8,677 nt of DNA from an uncultured Lachnospiraceae bacterium (GTDB lineage: Bacteria > Bacillota > Clostridia > Lachnospirales > Lachnospiraceae): assembly GCA_910589265.1 (NCBI GenBank), contig CAJUTQ010000043.1, positions 1 to 8,677 of the forward strand, written 5' to 3'. The notes under the pieces are model-generated. The model saw only the letters and a list, made by a program, of their open reading frames with translations. It was not told the DNA's origin and did not search any database. Below, piece after piece: positions 1-6,037 of this stretch; positions within the stretch are counted from its first letter, which is position 1, and the number at the start of each line of letters is the position of its first letter. Made by a program: the position numbers and the translations under genes.

Positions 1-288
1 GCAGATCCTCCAAGGTGCGTCCAAACTTAATCCTGCCTAAAACTATTATAAATCAAGACAGGAAGCTAAAACAGTAGTGGAGCCAGCCCCCTCCTATTTT
101 CATTATAGGCTGTGATAACCCTTCATGATTCGTTGAAAACTGCATATACGGTGCCATTAGGTACTTTCCCTGTATTCCGAGCGGCAAATGGAGCGGCGCG
201 ATGACAGGCGGCTTTAAGGAGGTGATGAAACCCAGCCGTCCGAGCGATCTACGCTATCTATTGATCTGGCTGTGGCAGGACAGACGCG
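1..288. other. Left flank, no recognised gene
   Basis: Bases 1-125 are A/T-rich with one CpG and no convincing gene. From about 130 composition changes to G/C- and CpG-rich. An open frame without a clear start runs from 129 to 296 on the plus strand, ending in the residues RYLLIWLWQDRRDD; it may be the 3' end of a gene or non-coding. Its stop overlaps the ATG of the next small ORF at 289, as in translationally coupled genes. I cannot assign a family. An AAGGAGG at 216-222 lies only 2 nt from an ATG at 225, too close to define a start. Confidence 0.35.
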
Positions 289-486
289 ATGACTGATACA
301 GGGTATAATGATACTTTCTCACGACCCGTCAAAGACTTGGGGGGGGAGTCCCTTCTGTGTTCGTTAGCTCTGGCGAAGCGACGGCACAAGCAGGGCTATG
401 ATGCGGTAAAGCTGGCCGCAGCCTGTGGCATCCCCGGCCCGGAAAAGGGCCTGCCGGGGGGCGTGGCAAATGCCCCTTGGGTTTGA
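289..486 (+). CDS. Small ORF in the left flank, unknown
   Basis: This 65-residue plus-strand frame lies mostly in CpG-rich flank DNA and ends at about the point where composition changes. Its ATG overlaps the stop of the open frame 129-296. It has no strong ribosome binding site and I recognise no domain. A run of eight G at 339-346 lies inside it and could shift the frame. It overlaps the run-on 3' end of the ykgJ-like gene on the other strand. It may be the damaged end of a gene of the flanking element, cut at the junction, or simply a chance ORF. Confidence 0.2.
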   Translation: MTDTGYNDTFSRPVKDLGGESLLCSLALAKRRHKQGYDAVKLAAACGIPGPEKGLPGGVANAPWV

Positions 487-727
487 CCCTCACAATGGGG
501 ATCCTTGAGTCTTCCCCTGCATAAACCTCACAATACTTTTTTACCAACTTTTCTGGGGACATGCCCAGTTCCCTGGACATATTGTAGACATCCCTGGGGT
601 CCAACAAAATGTCTTCCCTATGGGTGCAGCATTTTCCATAACATGTACAATGGAATTTGAATGATTCATACAGCCCAATCCTTCTGGCATCCAGGTTGTC
701 CATGATATTTTTTAGTCTTTCATCCAT
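329..727 (-). CDS. YkgJ-like cysteine-cluster protein, 3' end replaced at a junction
   Basis: The first 85 residues from the ATG at 727 fit the YkgJ family (zinc or iron-sulphur cysteine-cluster proteins of unknown role). A cysteine cluster CTCYGKCC sits at residues 27-34, followed by the family-like EDILLDPRDVYNMSRELGMS and SRIPIVRVKPKG. The start at 727 is chosen because AGGAGGAG lies at 734-741; an upstream in-frame ATG at 787 has no such site. Family members normally continue with a second cysteine set (RCPLL-type and C-x-Y/H). Here, after residue 85 (base 473), the frame enters CpG-rich DNA and reads an unrelated proline-rich tail until 329. The gene is therefore a 3'-truncated chimera and probably non-functional. 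It follows the SecB-like gene by 67 nt on the same strand, probably in one transcript. The cluster reads CTCY where I would expect CTxC, a further oddity. Confidence 0.7.
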   Translation of the reverse strand: MDERLKNIMDNLDARRIGLYESFKFHCTCYGKCCTHREDILLDPRDVYNMSRELGMSPEKLVKKYCEVYAGEDSRIPIVRVKPKGHLPRPPAGPFPGRGCHRLRPALPHHSPACAVASPELTNTEGTPPPSL

Positions 728-794
728 CTTCTTCTCCTCCTTTCCTTCCCCATTGTACAGCCCTCTTTTCTTTTGGAATTCTTGCAAAAATGCA

Positions 795-1268
795 TTACTT
801 CTTTATCTCTAAAACCTTCCCCTTCTTAAATTTTTTCATCTTGGATTTCATTGCTTCCTCCTTCCCCTCCTCTGGCTTTCCCCCAAATTCTATTAAGTCA
901 GTCTCCATATGCCTTTCAGGAGGCACTAAGCCTATCATCCCTGTTTCAGCAGCCAGATGCTTAACAATCTGCACTGCATAAGCCCTCAGCCTGTCAAAGC
1001 ACATGGCATGTGCCTCCTTCCTGATTTCCCTGGTTTCCATGCCTTCAATATGGAAAAACCCTTCCAGCTCAAGCTCAATATGGAATTTTTCATACCCTCC
1101 ATCCATTTCCACATATTCTGTAAGGTTTACCATTGCTAAGTCTTCCTCTTCCTCAAACTGCCCTTCACTTTCTGTGCTGCTTATCAGCCTGACCTCCCCT
1201 CCTTCTTCAACCATGTCCAACATGTCAAGCCTGACTATTTTATATTGTAATAAATCTACCTGTAACAT
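795..1268 (-). CDS. SecB-like export or solitary chaperone
   Basis: The 157-residue product resembles the SecB fold. Its start reads LLQYKIVRLDML; then come alternating beta-type stretches (VNLTEYVEM, FHIELELEGFFHIEG) and a C-terminal helix with FDRLRAYAVQIVKHLAAETG then LVPPER. These match SecB's GxF segment and its LFPYLRA...LTxxxGxPxxxLPP segment. SecB proteins hold unfolded clients as tetramers. In bacteria without a SecB export path, solitary SecB-like proteins often control toxin-antitoxin pairs; no such pair is visible here. The ATG at 1268 has GGAGG about 5 nt upstream; the frame stays open to 1343 but without another good site. The tail is very lysine-rich. It lies between a broken SfsA-like gene and the ykgJ-like gene, all on the minus strand. 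The family call is from remembered motifs, not a search. Confidence 0.62.
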   Translation of the reverse strand: MLQVDLLQYKIVRLDMLDMVEEGGEVRLISSTESEGQFEEEEDLAMVNLTEYVEMDGGYEKFHIELELEGFFHIEGMETREIRKEAHAMCFDRLRAYAVQIVKHLAAETGMIGLVPPERHMETDLIEFGGKPEEGKEEAMKSKMKKFKKGKVLEIKK

Positions 1269-1346
1269 TTTTCCCTCCTCTCCTATTACTCCAAAAGTAA
1301 TTCTGGCATCTGCCCCCTCATCTTTCCACAGAAAGCATGCCATATG

Positions 1347-1366
1347 GCAGATTTCATGGAATCTGC
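1347..1366 (-). promoter_or_regulatory. Perfect 7-bp inverted repeat upstream of the secB-like gene
   Basis: GCAGATT and AATCTGC flank a 6-nt spacer, about 80 nt upstream of the secB-like start and just past the SfsA-like stop. No T-run follows on the minus strand, so it is not a typical terminator; an operator or an RNA hairpin is possible. The 152-nt gap 1269-1420 holds no other clear signal. Confidence 0.35.
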
Positions 1367-1420
1367 AAAAAGCATTTGCTTTCAGGGAGAAAATAGTCCT
1401 AAGCCTTATACATTTTTCCT

Positions 1421-2142
1421 TCAGCTTAACAAAACCCTGTCTGTAATGTCCTGGTATGAAAGCAGGATGATCCCATCTGACCCCAGTTTTACATCAGCAA
1501 CCCAAAATTCATTTCCCTCTTCCATATCCATCCCAAAAAACCTGCTCAGTTCTTTGCAGAGCAAGCCCTGCAAATTATCATTCAGGTTATGTTGGAATAT
1601 TGTAAGGAAAATAATCCTTTTTCCTGTTCCATGGAAATTAGCAATAAGGTTTCTGTGCCTTGCAATTTTCCTGCCAGTCAGCAGCAGGGACTTTATCTCA
1701 AACCATTCACCATCCACTGGATTAAGGATAGCATCTGGGACATTAATTTGAATACAGGAACCCTCTGCAAAAAAATCTGGTCCTGTATCCCCCTGCTTTC
1801 CATCTTCTGAAATGTACAGCCATTAACCATCCCTTCCATACAATGGCTGAAAAGGAAAAACTCAAGTGCATCCTCAAAAATGGCAGGTTCCAAGCAAATC
1901 CAGTCCTTGTTTTCCCTGTTTGGATAATCCAGTGAGAAAGCCACAACTTCATATTTCTTATCACTTGAAATTTTATCCTCAGAAACCAAACAGGGGTTTC
2001 CATCTTCACCAATATTCATGCTGCATAATTCAGGGCAGCAGACTTCCACCTCCTCTCCATTCAGAACCATGGCAGTTGGCCTGCCACCATTCCTTATCAG
2101 AACTGCCTCCTTCAGTTCCTTCTCAAAATAATACTTCTCCAA
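1421..2142 (-). pseudogene. SfsA-like protein, split by a frameshift
   Basis: Two overlapping minus-strand frames make one protein of about 240 residues, the usual SfsA length. The first (from 2142) has LKEAVLIRNGGRPTAMVLNG, CCPELCSMN and WICLEPAIFEDAL, which align with SfsA's N-terminal part (HCPNTGAM and following). The second, read upstream of its GTG at 1717, gives DTGPDFFAEGSCIQIN, then KIARHRNLIANFHGTGKRII and FLTIFQ, which align with SfsA's nuclease half. The frames join if one G is added to the G5 run (C5 at 1789-1793, plus strand), so a single-base deletion, a sequencing error or frameshifting explains the break. The nuclease residues expected in (Y/I)EVK and FPDAxTxRG are not kept, so even the repaired protein may be inactive. 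The start is TTG with AAGGAGG about 6 nt upstream. The SfsA assignment is tentative; the frameshift is well supported. Confidence 0.5.
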
Positions 2143-2423
2143 GAAATCCTCCTTCCTCTATGCTTTGGTTTTCTTTCCTTTTTCAGCATAGCACAGAAGG
2201 ATTTCTATGGATTTTAGAGAAAACTGTTATTTAACCATCCCCTCCTTTCACAAAGAGCAGGCTTGTGATTCTCCTTTGCCCTGCTATCTCATCATTGAGA
2301 AAAATTCCAACATATTTAACAGAAATCAGGGAGTCCCCTTAAAATTTCCTATCAAAAAAACAGGACACCACATCTCTGTGAATCCTGTTTTTATCTCAGA
2401 TTATTATGAAATTAAAAGTTTTA
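2143..2423. other. 281-nt gap between rpn and the SfsA-like gene
   Basis: The gap holds the rpn terminator (listed separately), a CTATGCT/AGCATAG inverted repeat at 2158-2164 and 2185-2191 just upstream of the ribosome binding site of the SfsA-like gene, and an AGCAGG/CCTGCT pair at 2256-2261 and 2280-2285. I see no convincing sigma-A promoter and no gene. Confidence 0.4.
2354..2392 (-). terminator. Intrinsic terminator after the rpn gene
   Basis: On the minus strand AAAACAGGA and TCCTGTTTT form the outer stem, with an inner CACA/TGTG pairing on a 4-nt loop. A run of seven T (A7 at 2354-2360 on the plus strand) closes it, about 30 nt past the rpn stop. The A-run on the other side could allow it to act in both directions. 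Confidence 0.75.
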
Positions 2424-3323
2424 TTATACAGTTTGCAAGCCTGCCAGTTCTTCTACTTCCTTCACCGTAAGCCCAGAGCCTGCTGCAACCTCTTCAATGG
2501 AGAGTTTCCCCATCCTTAGAAGTCTCTTTGCTGTTTCTATCTTTGTTGCATTTTCAGCTTTTTTTGCTGCCTCTTGTGCTGCCTCTTGTGCTGCCTCATA
2601 CCTCTCGCTCTCCAAATATGACCTCATCACTTCTTCCTGGTCATACAGCTCCATCAACATATCCAGCACCTCCTGTTCCCTGCTTTCCAGATATTCTTTT
2701 AATACATTTTTATCCTTACATATCCTGATGGTTTCTCTGATTGCCTTCCTTGTCCTGCCATAAGCCTTCACCTGCTCATTGCACACTTTTGTGAATGCCA
2801 CATACTGGCTGATGATATCCCCTTCCCTGCCATCATAAATCATTTTCACTTTTAAATCCAGGCAGACCTGCTCCCCACCAAAAAATTCCTCTGCAAATGA
2901 AATCTCTTCTGGCCCTGTCTTCCTGTCTCCAGTATAGATGACATAAACCTCTGGCTTTGGCATCCTTAGTTTTTTACTGTTATATATGTTCTGCCTGGTT
3001 TCACTGAAATATTCCCTGTATGTCTGCACCAGGTACATCAATGCCCTGAATGTGATATTGGATGTCCATGTGGACTGGCTCTCAATCAGAATCAGTAAGG
3101 TTGACCCAACCCTGAACCCAATGTCATTATAAAGGTCATTCACAAGCACATTGCTGATGGTGACATCCTGCAAGTCATCTTCTGTGGCCTCCATGTCCTC
3201 TGGATGCAAAGCCTGGTACAGCTGCATCAAATACTTTTTTTCTTTGAATAATGAAGTAAAGACACTATCTTTCAAGGTGTGCTTTACTATCCCATCAACA
3301 TTCTTCTCTTTTTCCCCTCCCAA
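2424..3323 (-). CDS. Rpn family recombination-promoting nuclease / putative transposase
   Basis: The 299-residue product is a PD-(D/E)xK-type protein of the Rpn (YhgA-like) family, DNA endonucleases that raise RecA-independent recombination. Near the start it has IVKHTLKDSVFTSLF, the family's usual opening. The active-site region runs through NDIGFRVGSTLLILIESQS, with D67, E81 and Q83 in place of the classic lysine, as is common in the family. It continues with ALMYLVQTYREY and VYVIYTGDRK. The C-terminal third is helical and charged, with a short AQEAAQEAAKKAE repeat and a final SIEEVAAGSGLTVKEVEEL segment typical of Clostridial members. The start is TTG at 3323 because AGGAGGT at 3331-3337 precedes it; an ATG at 3371 extends the frame but lies upstream of that site. 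It is followed by its own terminator. Confidence 0.88.
   Translation of the reverse strand: MGGEKEKNVDGIVKHTLKDSVFTSLFKEKKYLMQLYQALHPEDMEATEDDLQDVTISNVLVNDLYNDIGFRVGSTLLILIESQSTWTSNITFRALMYLVQTYREYFSETRQNIYNSKKLRMPKPEVYVIYTGDRKTGPEEISFAEEFFGGEQVCLDLKVKMIYDGREGDIISQYVAFTKVCNEQVKAYGRTRKAIRETIRICKDKNVLKEYLESREQEVLDMLMELYDQEEVMRSYLESERYEAAQEAAQEAAKKAENATKIETAKRLLRMGKLSIEEVAAGSGLTVKEVEELAGLQTV
2566..2598 (-). repeat. 12-bp tandem repeat inside rpn
   Basis: The unit GCTGCCTCTTGT occurs at 2566-2577 and 2578-2589, followed by a partial third copy. It encodes the AQEA repeat near the C-terminus of the nuclease. The length is a multiple of three, so copy-number change would keep the frame. Confidence 0.7.
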
Positions 3324-3361
3324 ACCACTCACCTCCTGTATGAATCTCTTCCTTATATATA

Positions 3362-3390
3362 ATATTAACATGAATCATATTTATTTTCAA
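3362..3390 (-). promoter_or_regulatory. Probable sigma-A promoter of rpn
   Basis: On the minus strand TTGAAA (3390-3385) and TAATAT (3367-3362) are 17 nt apart, upstream of the AGGAGGT site at 3331-3337. The 10-bp palindrome CAGCATGCTG at 3400-3409 lies 9 nt upstream of the -35 box and could bind a regulator. The gap 3324-3574 holds no gene. Confidence 0.45.
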
Positions 3391-3574
3391 TTTCAAAATC
3401 AGCATGCTGCATGGATAAGGCAGGCATGCTTCCCTCCCCTTCTTTTCCCCATAAAGTTTATATACATTCTATCATGGAATGTGGGACTATGGAATTGGAA
3501 AAATGGGGAGGGGAAAAACTAAGCCAATATGCCTCCTCCCATCCCCCTCATTTTCCCAGTGGCTTTTTCAAAGG

Positions 3575-3910
3575 CTACTTATTGTTGTTATAGAGAGCAA
3601 TGCATTCATCAATGATGTTTTCCACAATTCTCACCTGTTGGGGAGTCAGCTTGTCCAGTTTCTCTGAGAGCAACAGCTTATCCTTGTCAATGATGTCCCC
3701 TGTAAGCAAATAGTCTGTGCTTACCCCTAATGCAGCAGCCACTTTCATCAGGTTCTCTGGCCTCATCCCCCTCTTTCCAGCCTCAGCATAGCTGACAAAT
3801 TGAGTGGTAAGCTCACTCAGTTCAGCCAAGGCCTCCTGGGTAAGCCCCAGTTTCTTCCTCCTCTCCATAATCCTCTGTCCCATCTCTTTCAGGTACAGTT
3901 CCACATTCAT
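3575..3910 (-). CDS. XRE-family helix-turn-helix regulator
   Basis: This 111-residue protein has a Cro/CI-type helix-turn-helix at about residues 11-70: GQRIMERRKKLGLTQEALAE, then FVSYAEAGKRGMRPENLMKV and AAALGVSTDYLLTG. The C-terminal part (KLTPQQVRIVENIIDECIAL) is a short helix of the kind that mediates dimerisation. Such proteins repress nearby promoters, often their own. ATG at 3910 follows GGAAGG by 4 nt; an in-frame GTG at 3922 overlaps that site and is less likely. It is divergent from the unknown gene at 4114, and the 203-nt space between them carries TGTTGA/TCAACA repeats, so control of both genes by this protein is the simplest model (inference). Confidence 0.85.
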   Translation of the reverse strand: MNVELYLKEMGQRIMERRKKLGLTQEALAELSELTTQFVSYAEAGKRGMRPENLMKVAAALGVSTDYLLTGDIIDKDKLLLSEKLDKLTPQQVRIVENIIDECIALYNNNK

Positions 3911-3946
3911 TTTTCCTTCCACCTTTCTTATTATTGTGAAATTTTA

Positions 3947-3995
3947 TCAACAAAGTATATGAAATGTAATATTGAAATGTTGACAAACTTCAACA
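3947..3995. promoter_or_regulatory. Operator-like TGTTGA/TCAACA repeats
   Basis: TGTTGA (3978-3983) and TCAACA (3990-3995) form a 6-bp inverted repeat with a 6-nt spacer. A further TCAACA copy lies at 3947-3952; both TCAACA copies extend to TCAACAAA. The inverted repeat covers the -35 box of the plus-strand promoter, as expected for a repressor site. The XRE protein next to it is the natural candidate. Confidence 0.5.
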
Positions 3996-4007
3996 AAATG
4001 TTATTCT
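3980..4007 (+). promoter_or_regulatory. Probable sigma-A promoter of the 4114 gene
   Basis: TTGACA (3980-3985) is a perfect -35 box, and TATTCT (4002-4007) is a fair -10 with a 16-nt spacer. It would start transcription near 4014, about 100 nt upstream of the unknown gene. Confidence 0.6.
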
Positions 4008-4029
4008 ATATGGAGGCAGCCTTCCATAT
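4008..4029 (+). promoter_or_regulatory. Palindrome at the likely transcript start
   Basis: ATATGGA (4008-4014) and TCCATAT (4023-4029) pair, with GG/CC inside and a 3-nt loop. It follows the -10 box directly, so it is either a second operator or a hairpin at the 5' end of the transcript. Confidence 0.4.
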
Positions 4030-4113
4030 TGTTTCCATGCATTTTTGCAGAACAGACAACAAAAATAAGGGTGTTATGCTTGGCATATCAAATAAAAAGG
4101 AGGCTGATTTTTT

Positions 4114-4761
4114 ATGTCAGGCAAAGTGATTGAATTTTTGGGCCAGCAAAAATTCAGGTTTGATTTTGGGACTGATGGCAAGCTGTATGTTGTCATTTTC
4201 AATGCAAAAATCCCTCAGGCAGAATTAAAAAAGCTGCTTTCTTCTTTGGGCAACTGCCTATATGAGAAAATGCCAGGGGCTATTCTGTTATATCTGGAAC
4301 AGCACCAGTTTGAATTTTCAGACTATAACAGCATTGAAATCCCATTAGAAAACCATAGTGTCATGGAGTGGGCAGTATACCTCATTCATTCTGACATTTA
4401 TGGGAAAGTGGATGAAAACCTTGAAAATGCTGATATTTATTATGCTGTGATGGATTACCAGGACGCCACTCCTGATGGGGGCAGGGAAGGATGTTATTTT
4501 ACAGTCCAGAGAACAGTATGTGGGAATGGGGGCTTCCAGCACAATGCCATTGTCCAGACTTATTTTTATAATGAGGGAAACTGTGATGAAAATGGACATT
4601 TTGTTATCAGGAAGAGTAAAGATGGCATCCTCAACAACATTGACAGCTTAAAGGGTGAACCAGCCCTCCCAACCTTTGGGTGTGTAGATTTGGCGTCCCT
4701 GCTGCCCAACATTGAAAACTTCCAAACCAAGGAAGATGTTTTGAAAACTGCTGTCAAATAA
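4114..4761 (+). CDS. Unknown 215-residue protein controlled with the XRE gene
   Basis: I do not recognise a family. The ATG at 4114 follows AAGGAGG at 4097-4103 by 10 nt. The product has no signal peptide or membrane segment and looks like a soluble alpha/beta protein: an N-terminal strand-rich part (FRFDFGTDGKLYVVIF), a helix (AELKKLLSSLGNCLYEK), an acidic middle (VDENLENADIYYAVMDY) and a glycine/asparagine-rich part (TVCGNGGFQHN). Two CpG lie in it, but the rest is CpG-free. It stands alone between the operator region and a strong terminator, so it is a single-gene transcript. Its divergent pairing with an XRE regulator is usual for accessory or selfish modules, but gives no specific function. 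A palindrome GCCTGGT/ACCAGGC at 4766-4780 follows the stop. Confidence 0.75.
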   Translation: MSGKVIEFLGQQKFRFDFGTDGKLYVVIFNAKIPQAELKKLLSSLGNCLYEKMPGAILLYLEQHQFEFSDYNSIEIPLENHSVMEWAVYLIHSDIYGKVDENLENADIYYAVMDYQDATPDGGREGCYFTVQRTVCGNGGFQHNAIVQTYFYNEGNCDENGHFVIRKSKDGILNNIDSLKGEPALPTFGCVDLASLLPNIENFQTKEDVLKTAVK

Positions 4762-4806
4762 TAAAGCCTGGTAACCAGGCATCCTAAATGATAAAATAAC
4801 CACAAA

Positions 4807-4844
4807 AGCTCTGGTGGTATCATCCATCAGGGCTATTTCTTTTT
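4807..4844 (+). terminator. Intrinsic terminator of the 4114 gene
   Basis: An 11-bp stem pairs 4807-4817 with 4824-4834, with two G-U wobbles and a 6-nt loop (TATCAT), followed by ATTTCTTTTT. It lies about 45 nt beyond the stop. Confidence 0.8.
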
Positions 4845-4876
4845 AACAGTACAGAGAAAATGCAGAAAAGGCAAGG

Positions 4877-4907
4877 AAAAAGGAAGAGGCTCATCTCTCC
4901 CTCTTCC
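4877..4907 (-). terminator. Intrinsic terminator of the lepB transcript
   Basis: On the minus strand GGAAGAGG (4907-4900) and CCTCTTCC (4889-4882) form a perfect 8-bp stem with a 10-nt loop, followed by TTTTT (4881-4877). It lies 35 nt past the small gene ending at 4942 and faces the plus-strand terminator, so the two transcripts are insulated from each other. Confidence 0.75.
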
Positions 4908-4941
4908 CATCATTCCCTGCATATTTTCCTGTTATTACCAA

Positions 4942-5298
4942 TTATTTCCCTGCATCATCCCCTTCCCCCAGTTCCATTCCTCCTATCATTCCCAGAGAGA
5001 CAAGCACCCCTAATGTGTCTTTCACTCCAGCCAAGTAAGACAAGTCTGCATACCTATGCTCTGTTGCCCTGATGTCAGAAACATAGTGCTTAATGGCTTT
5101 CTTCTGCCCTTTTGTCAGTCCCATATTCAAACACTTTTCTTCTGCTTCATCCTCCTCCCTGCTGCATTTCTGGTACTCTTCATCATCCCAAATAAGGGAA
5201 TCCCTGCTTCTGTCAATGAAATTTCCCAAGCCTTTCTTCCGTAAGTCATTTATAAATTTGTTCAAGATTGCTCCCCCTTCTCCCCATACTTCCATCAT
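4942..5298 (-). CDS. Small helical protein downstream of lepB, unknown
   Basis: The 118-residue product is charged and probably all-helical, with a very acidic EEDEAEEKC patch in the middle and a hydrophobic, glycine-rich C-terminal part (YLAGVKDTLGVLVSLGMIGG). I cannot name a family; small Clostridial proteins of unknown function with an acidic middle and a similar C-terminal helix exist, but this is a loose likeness. Two starts are possible. ATG at 5298 has only AGGA at moderate distance. TTG at 5265 follows GGGGGAG by 5 nt and would begin MNKFINDLRKKG; it may be the true one. It starts 24 nt after the lepB stop on the same strand and ends at a good terminator, so it is co-transcribed with lepB. 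It carries one of the few CGN arginine codons of the block. Confidence 0.65.
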   Translation of the reverse strand: MMEVWGEGGAILNKFINDLRKKGLGNFIDRSRDSLIWDDEEYQKCSREEDEAEEKCLNMGLTKGQKKAIKHYVSDIRATEHRYADLSYLAGVKDTLGVLVSLGMIGGMELGEGDDAGK

Positions 5299-5322
5299 TT
5301 TTTCTGTTCCTGCTATTACCCA

Positions 5323-5826
5323 TCACAGCCAGTCAATCCTTGTGAGTGGAAAACAGATAAACCTTGCTTTTGCCTTGATGTTTGCAGCAGGCACATACTT
5401 ACTCTTCCAGAACCTGCTGTCATTTGAATTGTTCCTGTTATCCCCAAGGAAGAAATAACAGCCTTCAAGGACTCTGTAAACCCCATCACCTTTCCTGTTC
5501 TGGGGGCCATTGGTGAAAGAACCATCCAGTTCCTGTCCATCAGCATATACTTTTCCATCCCTGACCTCTATGGTTTCCCCTGGCAACCCAATCACCCTTT
5601 TAATATAGAACATCCCTGGCTCATCAGGCGGAGTAAATACCAAGACATCATACCTTTCAATATCCTCTTCCTCCACACCATATCTGGAACAGATAATATG
5701 ACCTCCTGTATCAATAGTGCCTGCCATACTTTGTGTTGGAACAACAGTCAACATAAATACAAACTTAAACAGGATGACTGCTATAATTAAAACTGCTGCA
5801 TAAATAATAAATCCTCTTTTCTTCAA
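5323..5826 (-). CDS. lepB: Signal peptidase I
   Basis: Type I signal peptidase, the membrane serine protease that cuts signal peptides from secreted proteins. The 167-residue protein is of normal Gram-positive length. One N-terminal membrane segment (about residues 5-29) anchors it. The catalytic serine is S33 in VPTQSMAGT and the lysine is K76 in YIKRVIGLPGE. The conserved box GDNRNNSNDSR is at 128-138 and the last motif is present, so it should be active. The start is TTG at 5826, preceded by AGGGGGAAG at about 8 nt. It heads a two-gene transcript with the unknown gene at 4942. Its presence on an accessory block beside the host's own enzyme suggests a dedicated substrate, but none is evident in the window. 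An inverted repeat CCATG/CATGG lies at 5867-5880 upstream. Confidence 0.93.
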   Translation of the reverse strand: MKKRGFIIYAAVLIIAVILFKFVFMLTVVPTQSMAGTIDTGGHIICSRYGVEEEDIERYDVLVFTPPDEPGMFYIKRVIGLPGETIEVRDGKVYADGQELDGSFTNGPQNRKGDGVYRVLEGCYFFLGDNRNNSNDSRFWKSKYVPAANIKAKARFICFPLTRIDWL

Positions 5827-5911
5827 AATAACTTCCCCCTCTCTGTTTCTTTTCTATATCCTACCACCATGTATTCATGGATAATTTTTGCAGAGACCAT
5901 ATAAGGTATTT

Positions 5912-5946
5912 GGGAGTCCCTTCTATAAAATAGGAAAGGAACTCCC
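5912..5946. repeat. Long imperfect inverted repeat between divergent genes
   Basis: GGGAGT (5912-5917) and ACTCCC (5941-5946) form the outer stem; inside, CCTT/AAGG and CTAT/ATAG can pair around an AAA loop with one mismatch and one bulge. It is in the 211-nt space between lepB and the plus-strand gene at 6038. No T-run follows on either strand, so an operator or leader hairpin is more likely than a terminator. I see no clear sigma-A promoter for either gene here. Confidence 0.5.
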
Positions 5947-6037
5947 CCATAGGCATTGAAAATTTCCCTATAACCTTTCTTCCATATTTAATAAGGAAAA
6001 TAAAATAATTGGAGAACAGGAATGAAAGGAAAATAAA

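Noticed and set aside
1347..1366. Inverted repeat as a terminator of the SfsA-like gene
   Set aside because: No T-run follows on the minus strand; kept only as a possible regulatory site.
1003..1751. Long plus-strand open frames opposite the secB-like and SfsA-like genes
   Set aside because: They are serine/proline/phenylalanine-rich antisense shadows without ribosome binding sites; the open frames result from the composition of the real minus-strand genes.
2227..2249. Minus-strand AAAGGAGGGG followed by ATG and two codons before a stop (a possible leader peptide)
   Set aside because: The spacing is only about 2 nt and the peptide would be three residues; no attenuator-like structure is linked to it.
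2566..2598. Short tandem repeats as a possible CRISPR array
   Set aside because: The units are 12 bp, contiguous and code for the AQEA repeat in the nuclease; there are no spacers.
3521..3565. AAGCCA/TGGCTT pairing followed by T-runs, as a terminator of the XRE gene
   Set aside because: The stem is six base pairs with a loop of over 30 nt; too weak to call.
344..5924. GGGAGTCCCTTCT occurs both at 344-356 in the left flank and at 5912-5924 in the block
   Set aside because: A single 13-bp match is about what chance gives in a window of this size, and the surroundings do not match; not taken as an attachment site or terminal repeat.
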